Assembly: GCA_947034895.1 (NCBI GenBank)
Contig: OX344763.1
Location: 57,803,093-57,867,092 of the forward strand
From: Rhytidiadelphus loreus
Lineage: Eukaryota > Streptophyta > Bryopsida > Hypnales > Hylocomiaceae
DNA: 64,000 bases
Direction: 5' to 3'
Shown here: one piece after another, positions 49,831-63,600 of the stretch
Position numbering within the stretch: position 1 is the first letter of the stretch
Layout: each line of letters opens with the position of its first letter
Notes under the pieces: model-generated
Seen by the model: only the letters and a program-made list of their open reading frames with translations
Databases searched by the model: none
Told to the model about the DNA's origin: nothing
Translations under genes and position numbers: made by a program

Positions 49831-52800
49831 CATTAATTAATCAACAAAATATATAATTGGGAGTCACGATGAATGACTTTCTAGTACGTGGAAATGAAAT
49901 ATTCGTGCACGAACCTGGCCCTGTATTTTAAAGTCGACAGAACTGTAATCTCATGGAATTCATGTACAGAAATCTGGGAAAGAGGTTGTGCAAGTTGCAA
50001 GTGCTCCTAAACTCATGAATTAATCAACAAAATATATAATTGGGAGTCACGATGAATGACTTTCTAGTACGTGGAAATGAAATATTCGTGCACGAACCTG
50101 GCCCTGTATTTTAAAGTCGACAAAACTGTAATCTCATGGAATTCATGTACAGAAATCTGGGAAAGAGGTTGTGCAAGTTGCAAGTGCTCCTAAACTCATG
50201 AATTAATCAACAAAATATATAATTGGGAGTCACGATGAATAACTTTCTAGTACATGGAAATGAAATATTCGTGCACGAACCTGGCCCTCTATTTTAAAGT
50301 CCACAAAATTGTAATCTCATGAAATTCATTGAAAGAAATCTGGGAAAGAAGTTGTACAAGTTGCAAGTGCTCCTAAACTCATGAATTAATCAACAAAATA
50401 TATAATTGGGAGTCACGATGAATAACTTTCTAGTACATGGAAATGAAATATTCGTGCACGAACCTGGCCCTCTATTTTAAAGTCCACAAAATTGTAATCT
50501 CATGGAATTCATTGAAAGAAATCTGGGAAAGAGGTTTTGCAAGTTGTAAGTGCTCCTAAACTCATGAATTAATCAACAAAATATATAATTGGGAGTCACG
50601 ATGAATGACTTTCTAGTACGTGGAAATGAAATATTCGTGCACGAATCTGGCCCTCTATTTTAAAGTCCACAAAATTGTAATCTCATGGAATTCATTGAAA
50701 GAAATCTGGGAAAGAGGTTGTGCAAGTTGCAAGTGCTCCTAAACTCATCAATTAATCAACAAAATATATAATTGGGAGTCACGATGAATAACTTTCTAAT
50801 ACATGGAAATGAAATATTCGTGCACGAACCTGGCCCTCTATTTTAAAGTCCACAAAATTGTAATCTCATGAAATTCATTGAAAGAAATCTGGGAAAGAGG
50901 TTGTACAAGTTGCAAGTGCTCCTAAACTCATGAATTAATCAACAAAATATATAATTGGGAGTCACGATGAATGACTTTCTAGTACGTGGAAATGAAATAT
51001 TCGTGCATGAACCTGGCCCTCTATTTTAAAGTCCACAAAATTGTAATCTCATGGAATTCATTGAAAGAAATCTGGGAAAGAGGTTGTGCAAGTTGCAAGT
51101 GCTCCTAAACTCATGAATTAATCAACAAAATATATAATTGGGAGTCACGATGAATGACTTTCTAGTACGTGGAAATGAAATATTCGTGCACGAACCTGGC
51201 CCTCTATTTTAAAGTCCACAAAATTGTAATCTCATGGAATTCATTGAAAGAAATCTGGGAAAGAGGTTGTGCAAGTTGCAAGTGCTCCTAAACTCATGAA
51301 TTAATCAACAAAATATATAATTGGGAGTCACGATGAATGACTTTCTAGTACGTGGAAATGAAATATTCGTGCACGAACCTGGCCCTGTATTTTAAAGTCG
51401 ACAGAACTGTAATCTCATGGAATTCATGTACAGAAATCTGGGAAAGAGGTTGTGCAAGTTGCAAGTGCTCCTAAACTCATGAATTAATCAACAAAATATA
51501 TAATTGGGAGTCACGATGAATGACTTTCTAGTACGTGGAAATGAAATATTCGTGCACGAACCTGGCCCTGTATTTTAAAGTCGACAGAACTGTAATCTCA
51601 TGGAATTCATGTACAGAAATCTGGGAAAGAGGTTGTGCAAGTTGCAAGTGCTCCTAAACTCATGAATTAATCAACAAAATATATAATTGGGAGTCACGAT
51701 GAATGACTTTCTAGTACGTGGAAATGAAATATTCGTGCACGAACCTGGCCCTGTATTTTAAAGTCGACAGAACTGTAATCTCATGGAATTCATGTACAGA
51801 AATCTGGGAAAGAGGTTGTGCAAGTTGCAAGTGCTCCTAAACTCATGAATTAATCAACAAAATATATAATTGGGAGTCACGATGAATAACTTTCTAGTAC
51901 ATGGAAATGAAATATTCGTGCACGAACCTGGCCCTCTATTTTAAAGTCCACAAAATTGTAATCTCATGAAATTCATTGAAAGAAATCTGGGAAAGAAGTT
52001 GTACAAGTTGCAAGTGCTCCTAAACTCATGAATTAATCAACAAAATATATAATTGGGAGTCACGATGAATAACTTTCTAGTACATGGAAATGAAATATTC
52101 GTGCACGAACCTGGCCCTCTATTTTAAAGTCCACAAAATTGTAATCTCATGGAATTCATTGAAAGAAATCTGGGAAAGAGGTTTTGCAAGTTGTAAGTGC
52201 TCCTAAACTCATGAATTAATCAACAAAATATATAATTGGGAGTCACGATGAATGACTTTCTAGTACGTGGAAATGAAATATTCGTGCACGAATCTGGCCC
52301 TCTATTTTAAAGTCCACAAAATTGTAATCTCATGGAATTCATTGAAAGAAATCTGGGAAAGAGGTTGTGCAAGTTGCAAGTGCTCCTAAACTCATCAATT
52401 AATCAACAAAATATATAATTGGGAGTCACGATGAATAACTTTCTAGTACATGGAAATGAAATATTCGTGCACGAACCTGGCCCTCTATTTTAAAGTCCAC
52501 AAAATTGTAATCTCATGAAATTCATTGAAAGAAATCTGGGAAAGAGGTTGTACAAGTTGCAAGTGCTCCTAAACTCATGAATTAATCAACAAAATATATA
52601 ATTGGGAGTCACGATGAATGACTTTCTAGTACGTGGAAATGAAATATTCGTGCATGAACCTGGCCCTCTATTTTAAAGTCCACAAAATTGTAATCTCATG
52701 GAATTCATTGAAAGAAATCTGGGAAAGAGGTTGTGCAAGTTGCAAGTGCTCCTAAACTCATGAATTAATCAACAAAATATATAATTGGGAGTCACGATGA

Positions 52801-53035
52801 ATGACTTTCTAGTACGTGGAAATGAAATATTCGTGCACGAATCTGGCCCTCTATTTTAAAGTCCACAAAATTGTAATCTCATGGAATTCATTGAAAGAAA
52901 TCTGGGAAAGAGGTTGTGCAAGTTGCAAGTGCTCCTAAACTCATGAATTAATCAACAAAATATATAATTGGGAGTCACGATGAATGACTTTCTAGTACGT
53001 GGAAATGAAATATTCGTGCACGAACCTGGCCCTCT
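49831..53035. repeat. 9-unit duplication (1647 bp), two copies
   Basis: About 49831-51385 matches about 51478-53032 at an offset of 1647 bp. Shared markers: GTCGACAGAACTG, GTACATGG (50250 and 51897; 50433 and 52080), AGAAGTTGTAC (50347 and 51994), AAGTTGTAAG (50541 and 52188) and CTCATCAATTAATC (near 50743 and 52390). Differences seen: GTCGACAAAACTG near 50115 against GTCGACAGAACTG near 51762, CTAATACATGG near 50796 against CTAGTACATGG, and AACCTGG near 51191 against AATCTGG. At 51370-51860 three consecutive units with GTCGACAGAACTG are almost identical, a very recent single-unit expansion. Confidence 0.85.
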
Positions 53036-54660
53036 ATTTTAAAGTCCACAAAATTGTAATCTCATGGAATTCATTGAAAGAAATCTGGGAAAGAGGTTGT
53101 GCAAGTTGCAAGTGCTCCTAAACTCATGAATTAATCAACAAAATATATAATTGGGAGTCACGATGAATGACTTTCTAGTACGTGGAAATGAAATATTCGT
53201 GCACGAATCTGGCCCTCTATTTTAAAGTCCACAAAATTGTAATCTCATGGAATTCATTGAAAGAAATCTGGGAAAGAGGTTGTGCAAGTTGCAAGTGCTC
53301 CTAAACTCATGAATTAATCAACAAAATATATAATTGGGAGTCACGATGAATGACTTTCTAGTCCGTGGAAATGAAATATTCGTGCATGAATCTGGCCCTC
53401 TATTTTAAAGTCCACAATATTGTAATCTCATGAAATTCATGTACAGAAATCTGGGAAAGAGGTTGTGCAAGTTGCAAGTGCTCCTAAACTCATGAATTAA
53501 TCAACAAAATATATAATTGGGAGTCACGATGAATGACTTTCTAGTACGTGGAAATGAAATATTCGTGCACGAATCTGGCCCTCTATTTTAAAGTCCACAA
53601 AATTGTAATCTCATGGAATTCATTGAAAGAAATCTGGGAAAGAGGTTGTGCAAGTTGCAAGTGCTCCTAAACTCATGAATTAATCAACAAAATATATAAT
53701 TGGGAGTCACGATGAATGACTTTCTAGTACGTGGAAATGAAATATTCGTGCACGAACCTGGCCCTCTATTTTAAAGTCCACAAAATTGTAATCTCATGGA
53801 ATTCATTGAAAGAAATCTGGGAAAGAGGTTGTGCAAGTTGCAAGTGCTCCTAAACTCATGAATTAATCAACAAAATATATAATTGGGAGTCACGATGAAT
53901 GACTTTCTAGTACGTGGAAATGAAATATTCGTGCACGAATCTGGCCCTCTATTTTAAAGTCCACAAAATTGTAATCTCATGGAATTCATTGAAAGAAATC
54001 TGGGAAAGAGGTTGTGCAAGTTGCAAGTGCTCCTAAACTCATGAATTAATCAACAAAATATATAATTGGGAGTCACGATGAATGACTTTCTAGTACGTGG
54101 AAATGAAATATTCGTGCACGAACCTGGCCCTCTATTTTAAAGTCCACAAAATTGTAATCTCATGAAATTCATTGAAAGAAATCTGGGAAAGAGGTTGTAC
54201 AAGTTGCAAGTGCTCCTAAACTCATGAATTAATCAACAAAATATATAATTGGGAGTCACGATGAATGACTTTCTAGTACGTGGAAATGAAATATTCGTGC
54301 ATGAACCTGGCCCTCTATTTTAAAGTCCACAAAATTGTAATCTCATGGAATTCATGTACAGAAATCTGGGAAAGAGGTTGTGCAAGTTGCAAGTGCTCCT
54401 AAACTCATGAATTAATCAAGAAAATATATAATTGGGAGTCACGATGAATGACTTTCTAGTACGTGGAAATGAAATATTCGTCCACAAACCTGGCCCTCTA
54501 TTTTAAAGTCCACAAAATTGTAATCTCATGAAATTCATGTACAGAAATCTGGGAAAGAGGTGGTGCAAGTTGCAAGTGCTCCTAAACTCATGAATTAATC
54601 AACAAAATATATAATTGGGAGTCACGATGAATGACTTTCTAGTACGTGGAAATGAAATAT
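53036..54660. repeat. Units alternating AACCTGG/AATCTGG, edge of core
   Basis: Around 52.85-54.1 kb units with GCACGAATCTGG and GCACGAACCTGG largely alternate (AATCTGG near 52845, 53211, 53577, 53943; AACCTGG near 53028, 53760, 54120), a loose 366-bp dimer unlike the A/B dimer at the left end. One unit (GTCCGTGG near 53360, CACAATATTG near 53414) has private changes that return as a pair at 56290-56345. At 54540-54570 the unit has AGAGGTGGTG, and the next carries GGTTCACGAACC, marking the change to the right-hand zone. Confidence 0.75.
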
Positions 54661-57600
54661 TGGTTCACGAACCTTGCCCTGTATTTTAAAGTCGACAAAA
54701 TTGTAATCTCATGAAATTCATGTACAGAATTCTGAGAAAGAGGTTGTGCAAGTTGCAAGTGCTCCTAAACTCATGAATTAATCAAAAGAATATATAATTC
54801 GTGGTCACGATGAATGACATTCTAGTACGTGGAAATGAAATATTCGTGCATGAACCTGGCCCTCTATTTTAAAGTCCACAAAATTGTAATCTCATGGAAT
54901 TCATTGAAAGAAATCTGGGAAAGAGGTTGTGCAAGCTGCAAGTGCTCCTAAACTCATGAATTAATCAACAAAATATATAATTGGGAGTTACAATGAATGA
55001 CTTTCTAGTACGTGGAAATGAAATATTCGTGCACGAACCTGGCCCTCTATTTTAAAGTCCACAAAATTGTAATCTCATGAAATTCATTGATAGAAATCTG
55101 GAAAAGAGGTTGTGCAAGTTGCAAGTGCTCCTAAACTCATGAATTAATCAACAAAATATATAATTGGGAGTCACGATGAATGACTTTCTAGTACGTGGAA
55201 ATGAAATATTCGTGCATGAACCTGGCCCTCTATTTTAAAGTCCACAAAATTCTAATCTCATGAAATTCATTGAAAGAAATCTGGGAAAGACGTTGTGCAA
55301 GTTGCAAGTGCTCCTAAACTCATGAATTAATCAAGAAAATATATAATTGGGAGTCACGATGAATGACTTTCTAGTACGTGGAAATGAAATATTCGTGCAT
55401 GAATCTGGCCCTCTATTTTAAAGTCCACAAAATTGTAATCTCATGAAATTCATTGAAAGAAATCTGGTAAAGAGGTGGTGCAAGTTGCAAGTGCTCCTAA
55501 ACTCATGAATTAATCAAAAAAATATATAATTGGTGGTCACGATGAATGACTTTCTAGTACGTGGAAATGAAATATTCGTGCATGAACCTGGCCCTCTATT
55601 TTAAAGTCCACAAAATTGTAATCTCATGAAATTCATTGATAGAAATCTGGGAAAGAGGTTGTGCAAGTTGCAAGTGCTCCTAAACTCATGAATTAATCAA
55701 CAAAATATATAATTGGGAGTCACGATGAATAACTTTCTAGTACGTGGAAATGAAATATTCGTGCACGAACCTGGCCCTCTATTTTAAAGTCCACAAAATT
55801 GTAATCTCATGGAATTCATTGAAAGAAATCTGGGAAAGAGGTTGTGCAAGTTGCAAGTGCTCCTAAACTCATGAATTAATCAACAAAATATATAATTGGG
55901 AGTCACGATGAATGACTTTCTAGTACGTGGAAATGAAATATTCGTGCATGAATCTGGCCCTCTATTTTAAAGTCCACAAAAGTGTAATCTCATGAAATTC
56001 ATTGATAGAAATCTGGGAAAGAGGTTGTGCAAGTTGCAAGTGCTCCTAAACTCATGAATTAATCAAGAAAATATATAATTGGGAGTCACGATGAATGACT
56101 TTCTAGTACGTGGAAATGAAATATTCGTGCACGAACCTGGCCCTCTATTTTAAAGTCCACAAAATTGTAGTCTCATGGAATTCATTGAAAGAAATCTGGG
56201 AAAGAGGTTGTGCAAGTTGCAAGTGCTCCTAAACTCATGAATTAATCAACAAAATATATAATTGGGAGTCACGATGAATGACTTTCTAGTCCGTGGAAAT
56301 GAAATATTCGTGCATGAATCTGGCCCTCTATTTTAAAGTCCACAATATTGTAATCTCATGAAATTCATTGATAGAAATCTGGGAAAGAGGTTGTGCAAGT
56401 TGCAAGTGCTCCTAAACTCATGAATTAATCAACAAAATATATAATTGGGAGTCACGATGAATGACTTTCTAGTACGTGGAAATGAAATATTCGTGCACGA
56501 ACCTGGCCCTCTATTTTAAAGTCCACAAAATAGTAATCTCATGAAATTCATTCATAGAAATCTGGGAAAGAGGTTGTGCAAGTTGCAAGTGCTCCTAAAC
56601 TCATGAATTAATCAACAAAATATATAATTGGGAGTCACGATGAATGACTTTCTAGTACGTGGAAATGAAATATTCGTGCATGAACCTGGCCCTCTATTTT
56701 AAAGTCCACAAAATTATAATCTCATGGAATTCATTGAAGGAAATCTGGGAAAGAGGTTGTGCAAGTTGCAAGTGCTCCTAAACTCATGAATTAATCAACA
56801 AAATATATAACTGGGAGTCACGATGAATGACTTTCTAGTACGTGGAAATGAAATATTGGTTCACGAACCTTGCCCTGTATTTTAAAGTCGACAAAATTGT
56901 AATCTCATGAAATTCATGTACAGAAATCTGGGAAAGAGGTTGTGCAAGTTGCAAGTGCTCCTAAACTCATGAATTAATCAAAAAAATATATAATTGGTGG
57001 TCACGATGAATGACTTTCTAGTACGTGGAAATGAAATATTCGTGCATGAACCTGGCCTTCTATTTTAAAGTCCACAAAATTGTAATCTCATGGAATTCAT
57101 TGAAAGAAATCTGGGAAAGAGCTTGTGCAAGTTGCAAGTGCTCCTAAACTCATGAATTAATCAACAAAATATATAATTGGGAGTCACGATGAATGACTTT
57201 CTAGTACGTGGAAATGAAATATTCGTGCATGAATCTGGCCCTCTATTTTAAAGTCCACAAAATTGTAATCTCATGAAATTCATTGATAGAAATCTGGGAA
57301 AGAGGTTGTGCAAGTTGCAAGTGCTCCTACACTCATGAATTAATCAAGAAAATATATAATTGGGAGTCACGATGAATGACTTTCTAGTACGTGGAAATGA
57401 AATATTCGTGCATGAACCTGGCCCTCTATTTTAAAGTCCACAAAATTGTAATCTCATGGAATTCATTGAAAGAAATCTGGGAAAGAGGTTGTGCAAGTTG
57501 CAAGTGCTCCTAAACTCATGAATTAATCAACAAAATATATAATTGGGAGTCACGATGAATGACTTTCTAGTACGTGGAAATGAAATATTGGTTCACGAAC

Positions 57601-60600
57601 CTTGCCCTGTATTTTAAAGTCGACAAAATTGTAATCTCATGAAATTCATGTACAGAAATCTGGGAAAGAGGTTGTGCAAGTCGCAAGTGCTCCTAAACTC
57701 ATGAATTAATCAACAAAATATATAATTGGGAGTCACGATGAATGACTTTCTAGTACGTGGAAATGAAATATTCGTGCACGAACCTGGCCCTCTATTTTAA
57801 AGTCCACAAAATTGTAATCTCATAGAATTCATTGAAAGAAATCTGGTAAAGAGGTGGTGCAAGTTGCAAGTGCTCCTAAACTCATGAATTAATCAAAAAA
57901 ATATATAATTGGTGGTCACGATGAATGACTTTCTAGTACGTGGAAATGAAATATTCATGCATGAACCTGGCCCTCTATTTTAAAGTCCACAAAATTGTAA
58001 TCTCATGAAATTCATTGATAGAAATCTGGGAAAGAGGTTGTGCAAGTTGCAAGTGCTCCTAAACTCATGAATTAATCAACAAAATATATAATTGGGAGTC
58101 ACGATGAATAACTTTCTAGTACGTGGAAATGAAATATTCGTGCACGAACCTGGCCCTCTATTTTAAAGTCCACAAAATTGTAATCTCATGGAATTCATTG
58201 AAAGAAATCTGGGAAAGAGCTTGTGCAAGTTGCAAGTGCTCCTAAACTCATGAATTAATCAACAAAATATATAATTGGGAGTCACGATGAATGACTTTCT
58301 AGTACGTGGAAATGAAATATTCGTGCATGAATCTGGCCCTCTATTTTAAAGTCCACAAAAGTGTAATCTCATGAAATTCATTGATAGAAATCTGGGAAAG
58401 AGGTTGTGCAAGTTGCAAGTGCTCCTAAACTCATGAATTAATCAACAAAATATATAATTGGGAGTCACGATGAATGACTTTCTAGTACGTGGAAATGAAA
58501 TATTCGTGCACGAACCTGGCCCTCTATTTTAAAGTCCACAAAATTGTAATCTCATGAAATTCATTGATAGAAATCTGGGAAAGAGGTTGTGCAAGTTGCA
58601 AGTGCTCCTAAACTCATGAATTAATCAACAAAATATATAATTGGGAGTCACGATGAATGACTTTCTAGTACGTGGAAATGAAATATTCGTGCATGAACCT
58701 GGCCCTCTATTTTAAAGTCCACAAAATTATAATCTCATGGAATTCATTGAAGGAAATCTGGGAAAGAGGTTGTGCAAGTTGCAAGTGCTCCTAAACTCAT
58801 GAATTAATCAACAAAATATATAACTGGGAGTCACGATGAATGACTTTCTAGTACGTGGAAATGAAATATTGGTTCACGAACCTTGTCCTGTATTTTAAAG
58901 TCGACAAAATTGTAATCTCATGAAATTCATGTACAGAAATCTGGGAAAGAGGTTGTGCAAGTTGCAAGTGCTCCTAAACTCATGAATTAATCAACAAAAT
59001 ATATAATTGGGAGTCACGATGAATGACTTTCTAGTACGTGGAAATGAAATATTCGTGCACGAACCTGGCCCTCTATTTTAAAGTCCACAAAATTGTAATC
59101 TCATAGAATTCATTGAAAGAAATCTGGTAAAGAGGTGGTGCAAGTTGCAAGTGCTCCTAAACTCATGAATTAATCAAAAAAATATATAATTGGTGGTCAC
59201 GATGAATGACTTTCTAGTACGTGGAAATGAAATATTCGTGCATGAACCTGGCCCTCTATTTTAAAGTCCACAAAATTGTAATCTCATGAAATTCATTGAT
59301 AGAAATCTGGAAAAGAGGTTGTGCAAGTTGCAAGTGCTCCTAAACTCATGAATTAATCAACAAAATATATAATTGGGAGTCACGATGAATAACTTTCTAG
59401 TACGTGGAAATGAAATATTCGTGCACGAACCTGGCCCTCTATTTTAAAGTCCACAAAATTGTAATCTCATGGAATTCATTGAAAGAAATCTGGGAAAGAG
59501 GTTGTGCAAGTTGCAAGTGCTCCTAAACTCATGAATTAATCAACAAAATATATAATTGGGAGTCACGATGAATGACTTTCTAGTACGTGGAAATGAAATA
59601 TTCGTGCATGAATCTGGCCCTCTATTTTAAAGTCCACAAAAGTGTAATCTCATGAAATTCATTGATAGAAATCTGGGAAAGAGGTTGTGCAAGTTGCAAG
59701 TGCTCCTAAACTCATGAATTAATCAACAAAATATATAATTGGGAGTCACGATGAATGACTTTCTAGTACGTGGAAATGAAATATTCGTGCACGAACCTGG
59801 CCCTCTATTTTAAAGTCCACAAAATTGTAGTCTCATGGAATTCATTGAAAGAAATCTGGGAAAGAGGTTGTGCAAGTTGCAAGTGCTCCTAAACTCATGA
59901 ATTAATCAACAAAATATATAATTGGGAGTCACGATGAATGACTTTCTAGTACGTGGAAATGAAATATTGGTTCACGAACCTTGCCCTGTATTTTAAAGTC
60001 GACAAAATTGTAATCTCATGAAATTCATGTACAGAAATCTGGGAAAGAGGTTGTGCAAGTTGCAAGTGCTCCTAAACTCATGAATTAATCAAAAAAATAT
60101 ATAATTGGGAGTCACGATGAATGACTTTCTAGTACGTGGAAATGAAATATTCGTGCACGAACCTGGCCCTCTATTTTAAAGTCCACAAAATTGTAATCTC
60201 ATGGAATTCATTGAAAGAAATCTGGTAAAGAGGTGGTGCACGTTGCAAGTGCTCCTAAACTCATGAATTAATCAAAAAAATATATAATTGGTGGTCACGA
60301 TGAATGACTTTCTAGTACGTGGAAATGAAATATTCGTGCATGAACCTGGCCCTCTATTTTAAAGTCCACAAAATTGTAATCTCATGAAATTCATTGATAG
60401 AAATCTGGGAAAGAGGTTGTGCAAGTTGCAAGTGCTCCTAAACTCATGAATTAATCAAAAAAATATATAATTGGGAGTCACGATGAATAACTTTCTAGTA
60501 CGTGGAAATGAAATATTCGTGCACGAAACTGGCCCTCTATTTTAAAGTCCACAAAATTGTAATCTCATGGAATTCATTGAAAGAAATCTGGGAAAGAGCT

Positions 60601-63600
60601 TGTGCAAGTTGCAAGTGCTCCTAAACTCATGAATTAATCAACAAAATATATAACTGGGAGTCACGATGAATGACTTTCTAGTACGTGGAAATGAAATATT
60701 CGTGCATGAATCTGGCCCTCTATTTTAAAGTCCACAAAAGTGTAATCTCATGAAATTCATTGATAGAAATCTGGGAAAGAGGTTGTGCAAGTTGCAAGTG
60801 CTCCTAAACTCATGAATTAATCAACAAAATATATAATTGGGAGTCACGATGAATGACTTTCTAGTACGTGGAAATGAAATATTCGTGCACGAACCTGGCC
60901 CTCTATTTTAAAGTCCACAAAATTGTAGTCTCATGGAATTCATTGAAAGAAATCTGGGAAAGAGGTGGTGCAAGTTGCAAGTGCTCCTAAACTCATGAAT
61001 TAATCAACAAAATATATAATTGGGAGTCACGATGAATGACTTTCTAGTACGTGGAAATGAAATATTCGTGCACGAACCTGGCCCTCTATTTTAAAGTCCA
61101 CAAAATTATAATCTCATGGAATTCATTGAAGGAAATCTGGGAAAGAGGTTGTGCAAGTTGCAAGTGCTCCTAAACTCATGAATTAATCAACAAAATATAT
61201 AACTGGGAGTCACGATGAATGACTTTCTAGTACGTGGAAATGAAATATTCGTGCAGGAACCTGGCCCTCTATTTTAAAGTCCACAAAATTGTAATCTCAT
61301 GAAATTCATGTACAAAAATCTGGGAAAGAGGTTGTGCAAGTTGCAAGTGCTCCTAAACTCATGAATTAATCAAAAAAATATATAATTGGTGGTCACGATG
61401 AATGACTTTCTAGTACGTGGAAATGAAATATTCGTGCATGAACCTGGCCCTCTATTTTAAAGTCCACAAAATTGTAATCTGATGAAATTCATTGATAGAA
61501 ATCTGGGAAAGAGGTTGTGCAAGTTGCAAGTGCTCCTAAACTCATGAATTAATCAACAAAATATATAATTGGGAGTCACGATGAATGACTTTCTAGTACG
61601 TGGAAATGAAATATTCGTGCACGAACCTGGCCCTCTATTTTAAAGTCCACAAAATTGTAATCTCATGAAATTCATTGATAGAAATCTGGGAAAGAGGTTG
61701 TGCAAGTTGCAAGTGCTCCTAAACTCATGAATTAATCAACAAAATATATAATTGGGAGTCACGATGAATGACTTTCTAGTACGTGGAAATGAAATATTCG
61801 TGCACGAACCTGGCCCTCTATTTTAAAGTCCACAAAATTGTAATCTCATGAAATTCATTGATAGAAATCTGGGAAAGAGGTTGTGCAAGTTGCAAGTGCT
61901 CCTAAACTCATGAATTAATCAACAAAATATATAATTGGGAGTCACGATGAATGACTTTCTAGTACGTGGAAATGAAATATTCGTGCATGAACCTGGCCCT
62001 CTATTTTAAAGTCCACAAAATTGTAATCTCATGGAATTCATTGAAAGAAATCTGGGAAAGAGGTTGTGCAAGTTGCAAGTGCTCCTAAACTCATGAATTA
62101 ATCAACAAAATATATAATTGGGAGTCACGATGAATGACTTTCTAGTACGTGGAAATGAAATATTCGTGCACGAACCTGGCCCTCTATTTTAAAGTCCACA
62201 AAATTGTAATCTGATGAAATTCATTGATAGAAATCTGGGAAAGAGGTTGTGCAAGTTGCAAGTGCTCCTAAACTCATGAATTAATCAACAAAATATATAA
62301 TTGGGAGTCACGATGAATGACTTTCTAGTACGTGGAAATGAAATATTCGTCCACAAACCTGGCCCTCTATTTTAAAGTCCACAAAATTGTAATCTCATGA
62401 AATTCATTGATAGAAATTTGGGAAAGAGGTTGTGCAAGTTGCAAGTGCTCCTAAACTCATGAATTAATCAACAAAATATATAATTGGGAGTCACGATGAA
62501 TAACTTTCTAGTACATGGAAATGAAATATTCGTGCACGAACCTGGCCCTCTATTTTAAAGTCCACAAAATTGTAATCTCATGAAATTCATTGATAGAAAT
62601 CTGGGAAAGAGGTTGTGCAAGTTGCAAGTGCTCCTAAACTCATGAATTAATCAACAAAATATATAATTGGGAGTCACGATGAATGACTTTCTAGTACGTG
62701 GAAATGAAATATTCGTGCACGAACCTGGCCCTCTATTTTAAAGTCCACAAAATTGTAATCTGATGAAATTCATTGATAGAAATCTGGGAAAGAGGTTGTG
62801 CAAGTTGCAAGTGCTCCTAAACTCATGAATTAATCAACAAAATATATAATTGGGAGTCACGATGAATGACTTTCTAGTACGTGGAAATGAAATATTCGTG
62901 CATGAACCTTGCCCTGTATTTTAAAGTCGACAAAATTGTAATCTCATGAAATTCATGTACAGAAATCTGGGAAAGAGGTTGTGCAAGTTGCAAGTGCTCC
63001 TAAACTCATGAATTAATCAAAAAAATATATAATTGGTGGTCACGATGAATGACTTTCTAGTACGTGGAAATGAAATATTCGTGCATGAACCTGGCCCTCT
63101 ATTTTAAAGTCCACAAAATTGTAATCTCATGGAATTCATGTACAGAAATCTGGGAAAGAGGTTGTGCAAGTTGCAAGTGCTCCTAAACTCATGAATTAAT
63201 CAAAAAAATATATAATTGGGAGACACGATGAATGACTTTCTAGTACGTGGAAATGAAATATTCGTGCATGAACCTGGCCCTCTATTTTAAAGTCCACAAA
63301 ATTGTAATCTCATGAAATTCATTGAAAGAAATCAGGGAAAGAGGTTGTGCAAGTTGCAAGTGCTCCTAAACTCATGAATTAATCAACAAAATATATAACT
63401 GGGAGTCACGATGAATGACTTTCTAGTACGTGGAAATGAAATATTCGTGCAGGAACCTGGCCCTCTATTTTAAAGTCCACAAAATTGTAATCTCATGAAA
63501 TTCATGTACAAAAATCTGGGAAAGAGGTTGTGCAAGTTGCAAGTGGTCCTAAACTCATGAATTAATCAAAAAAATATATAATTGGTGGTCACGATGAATG

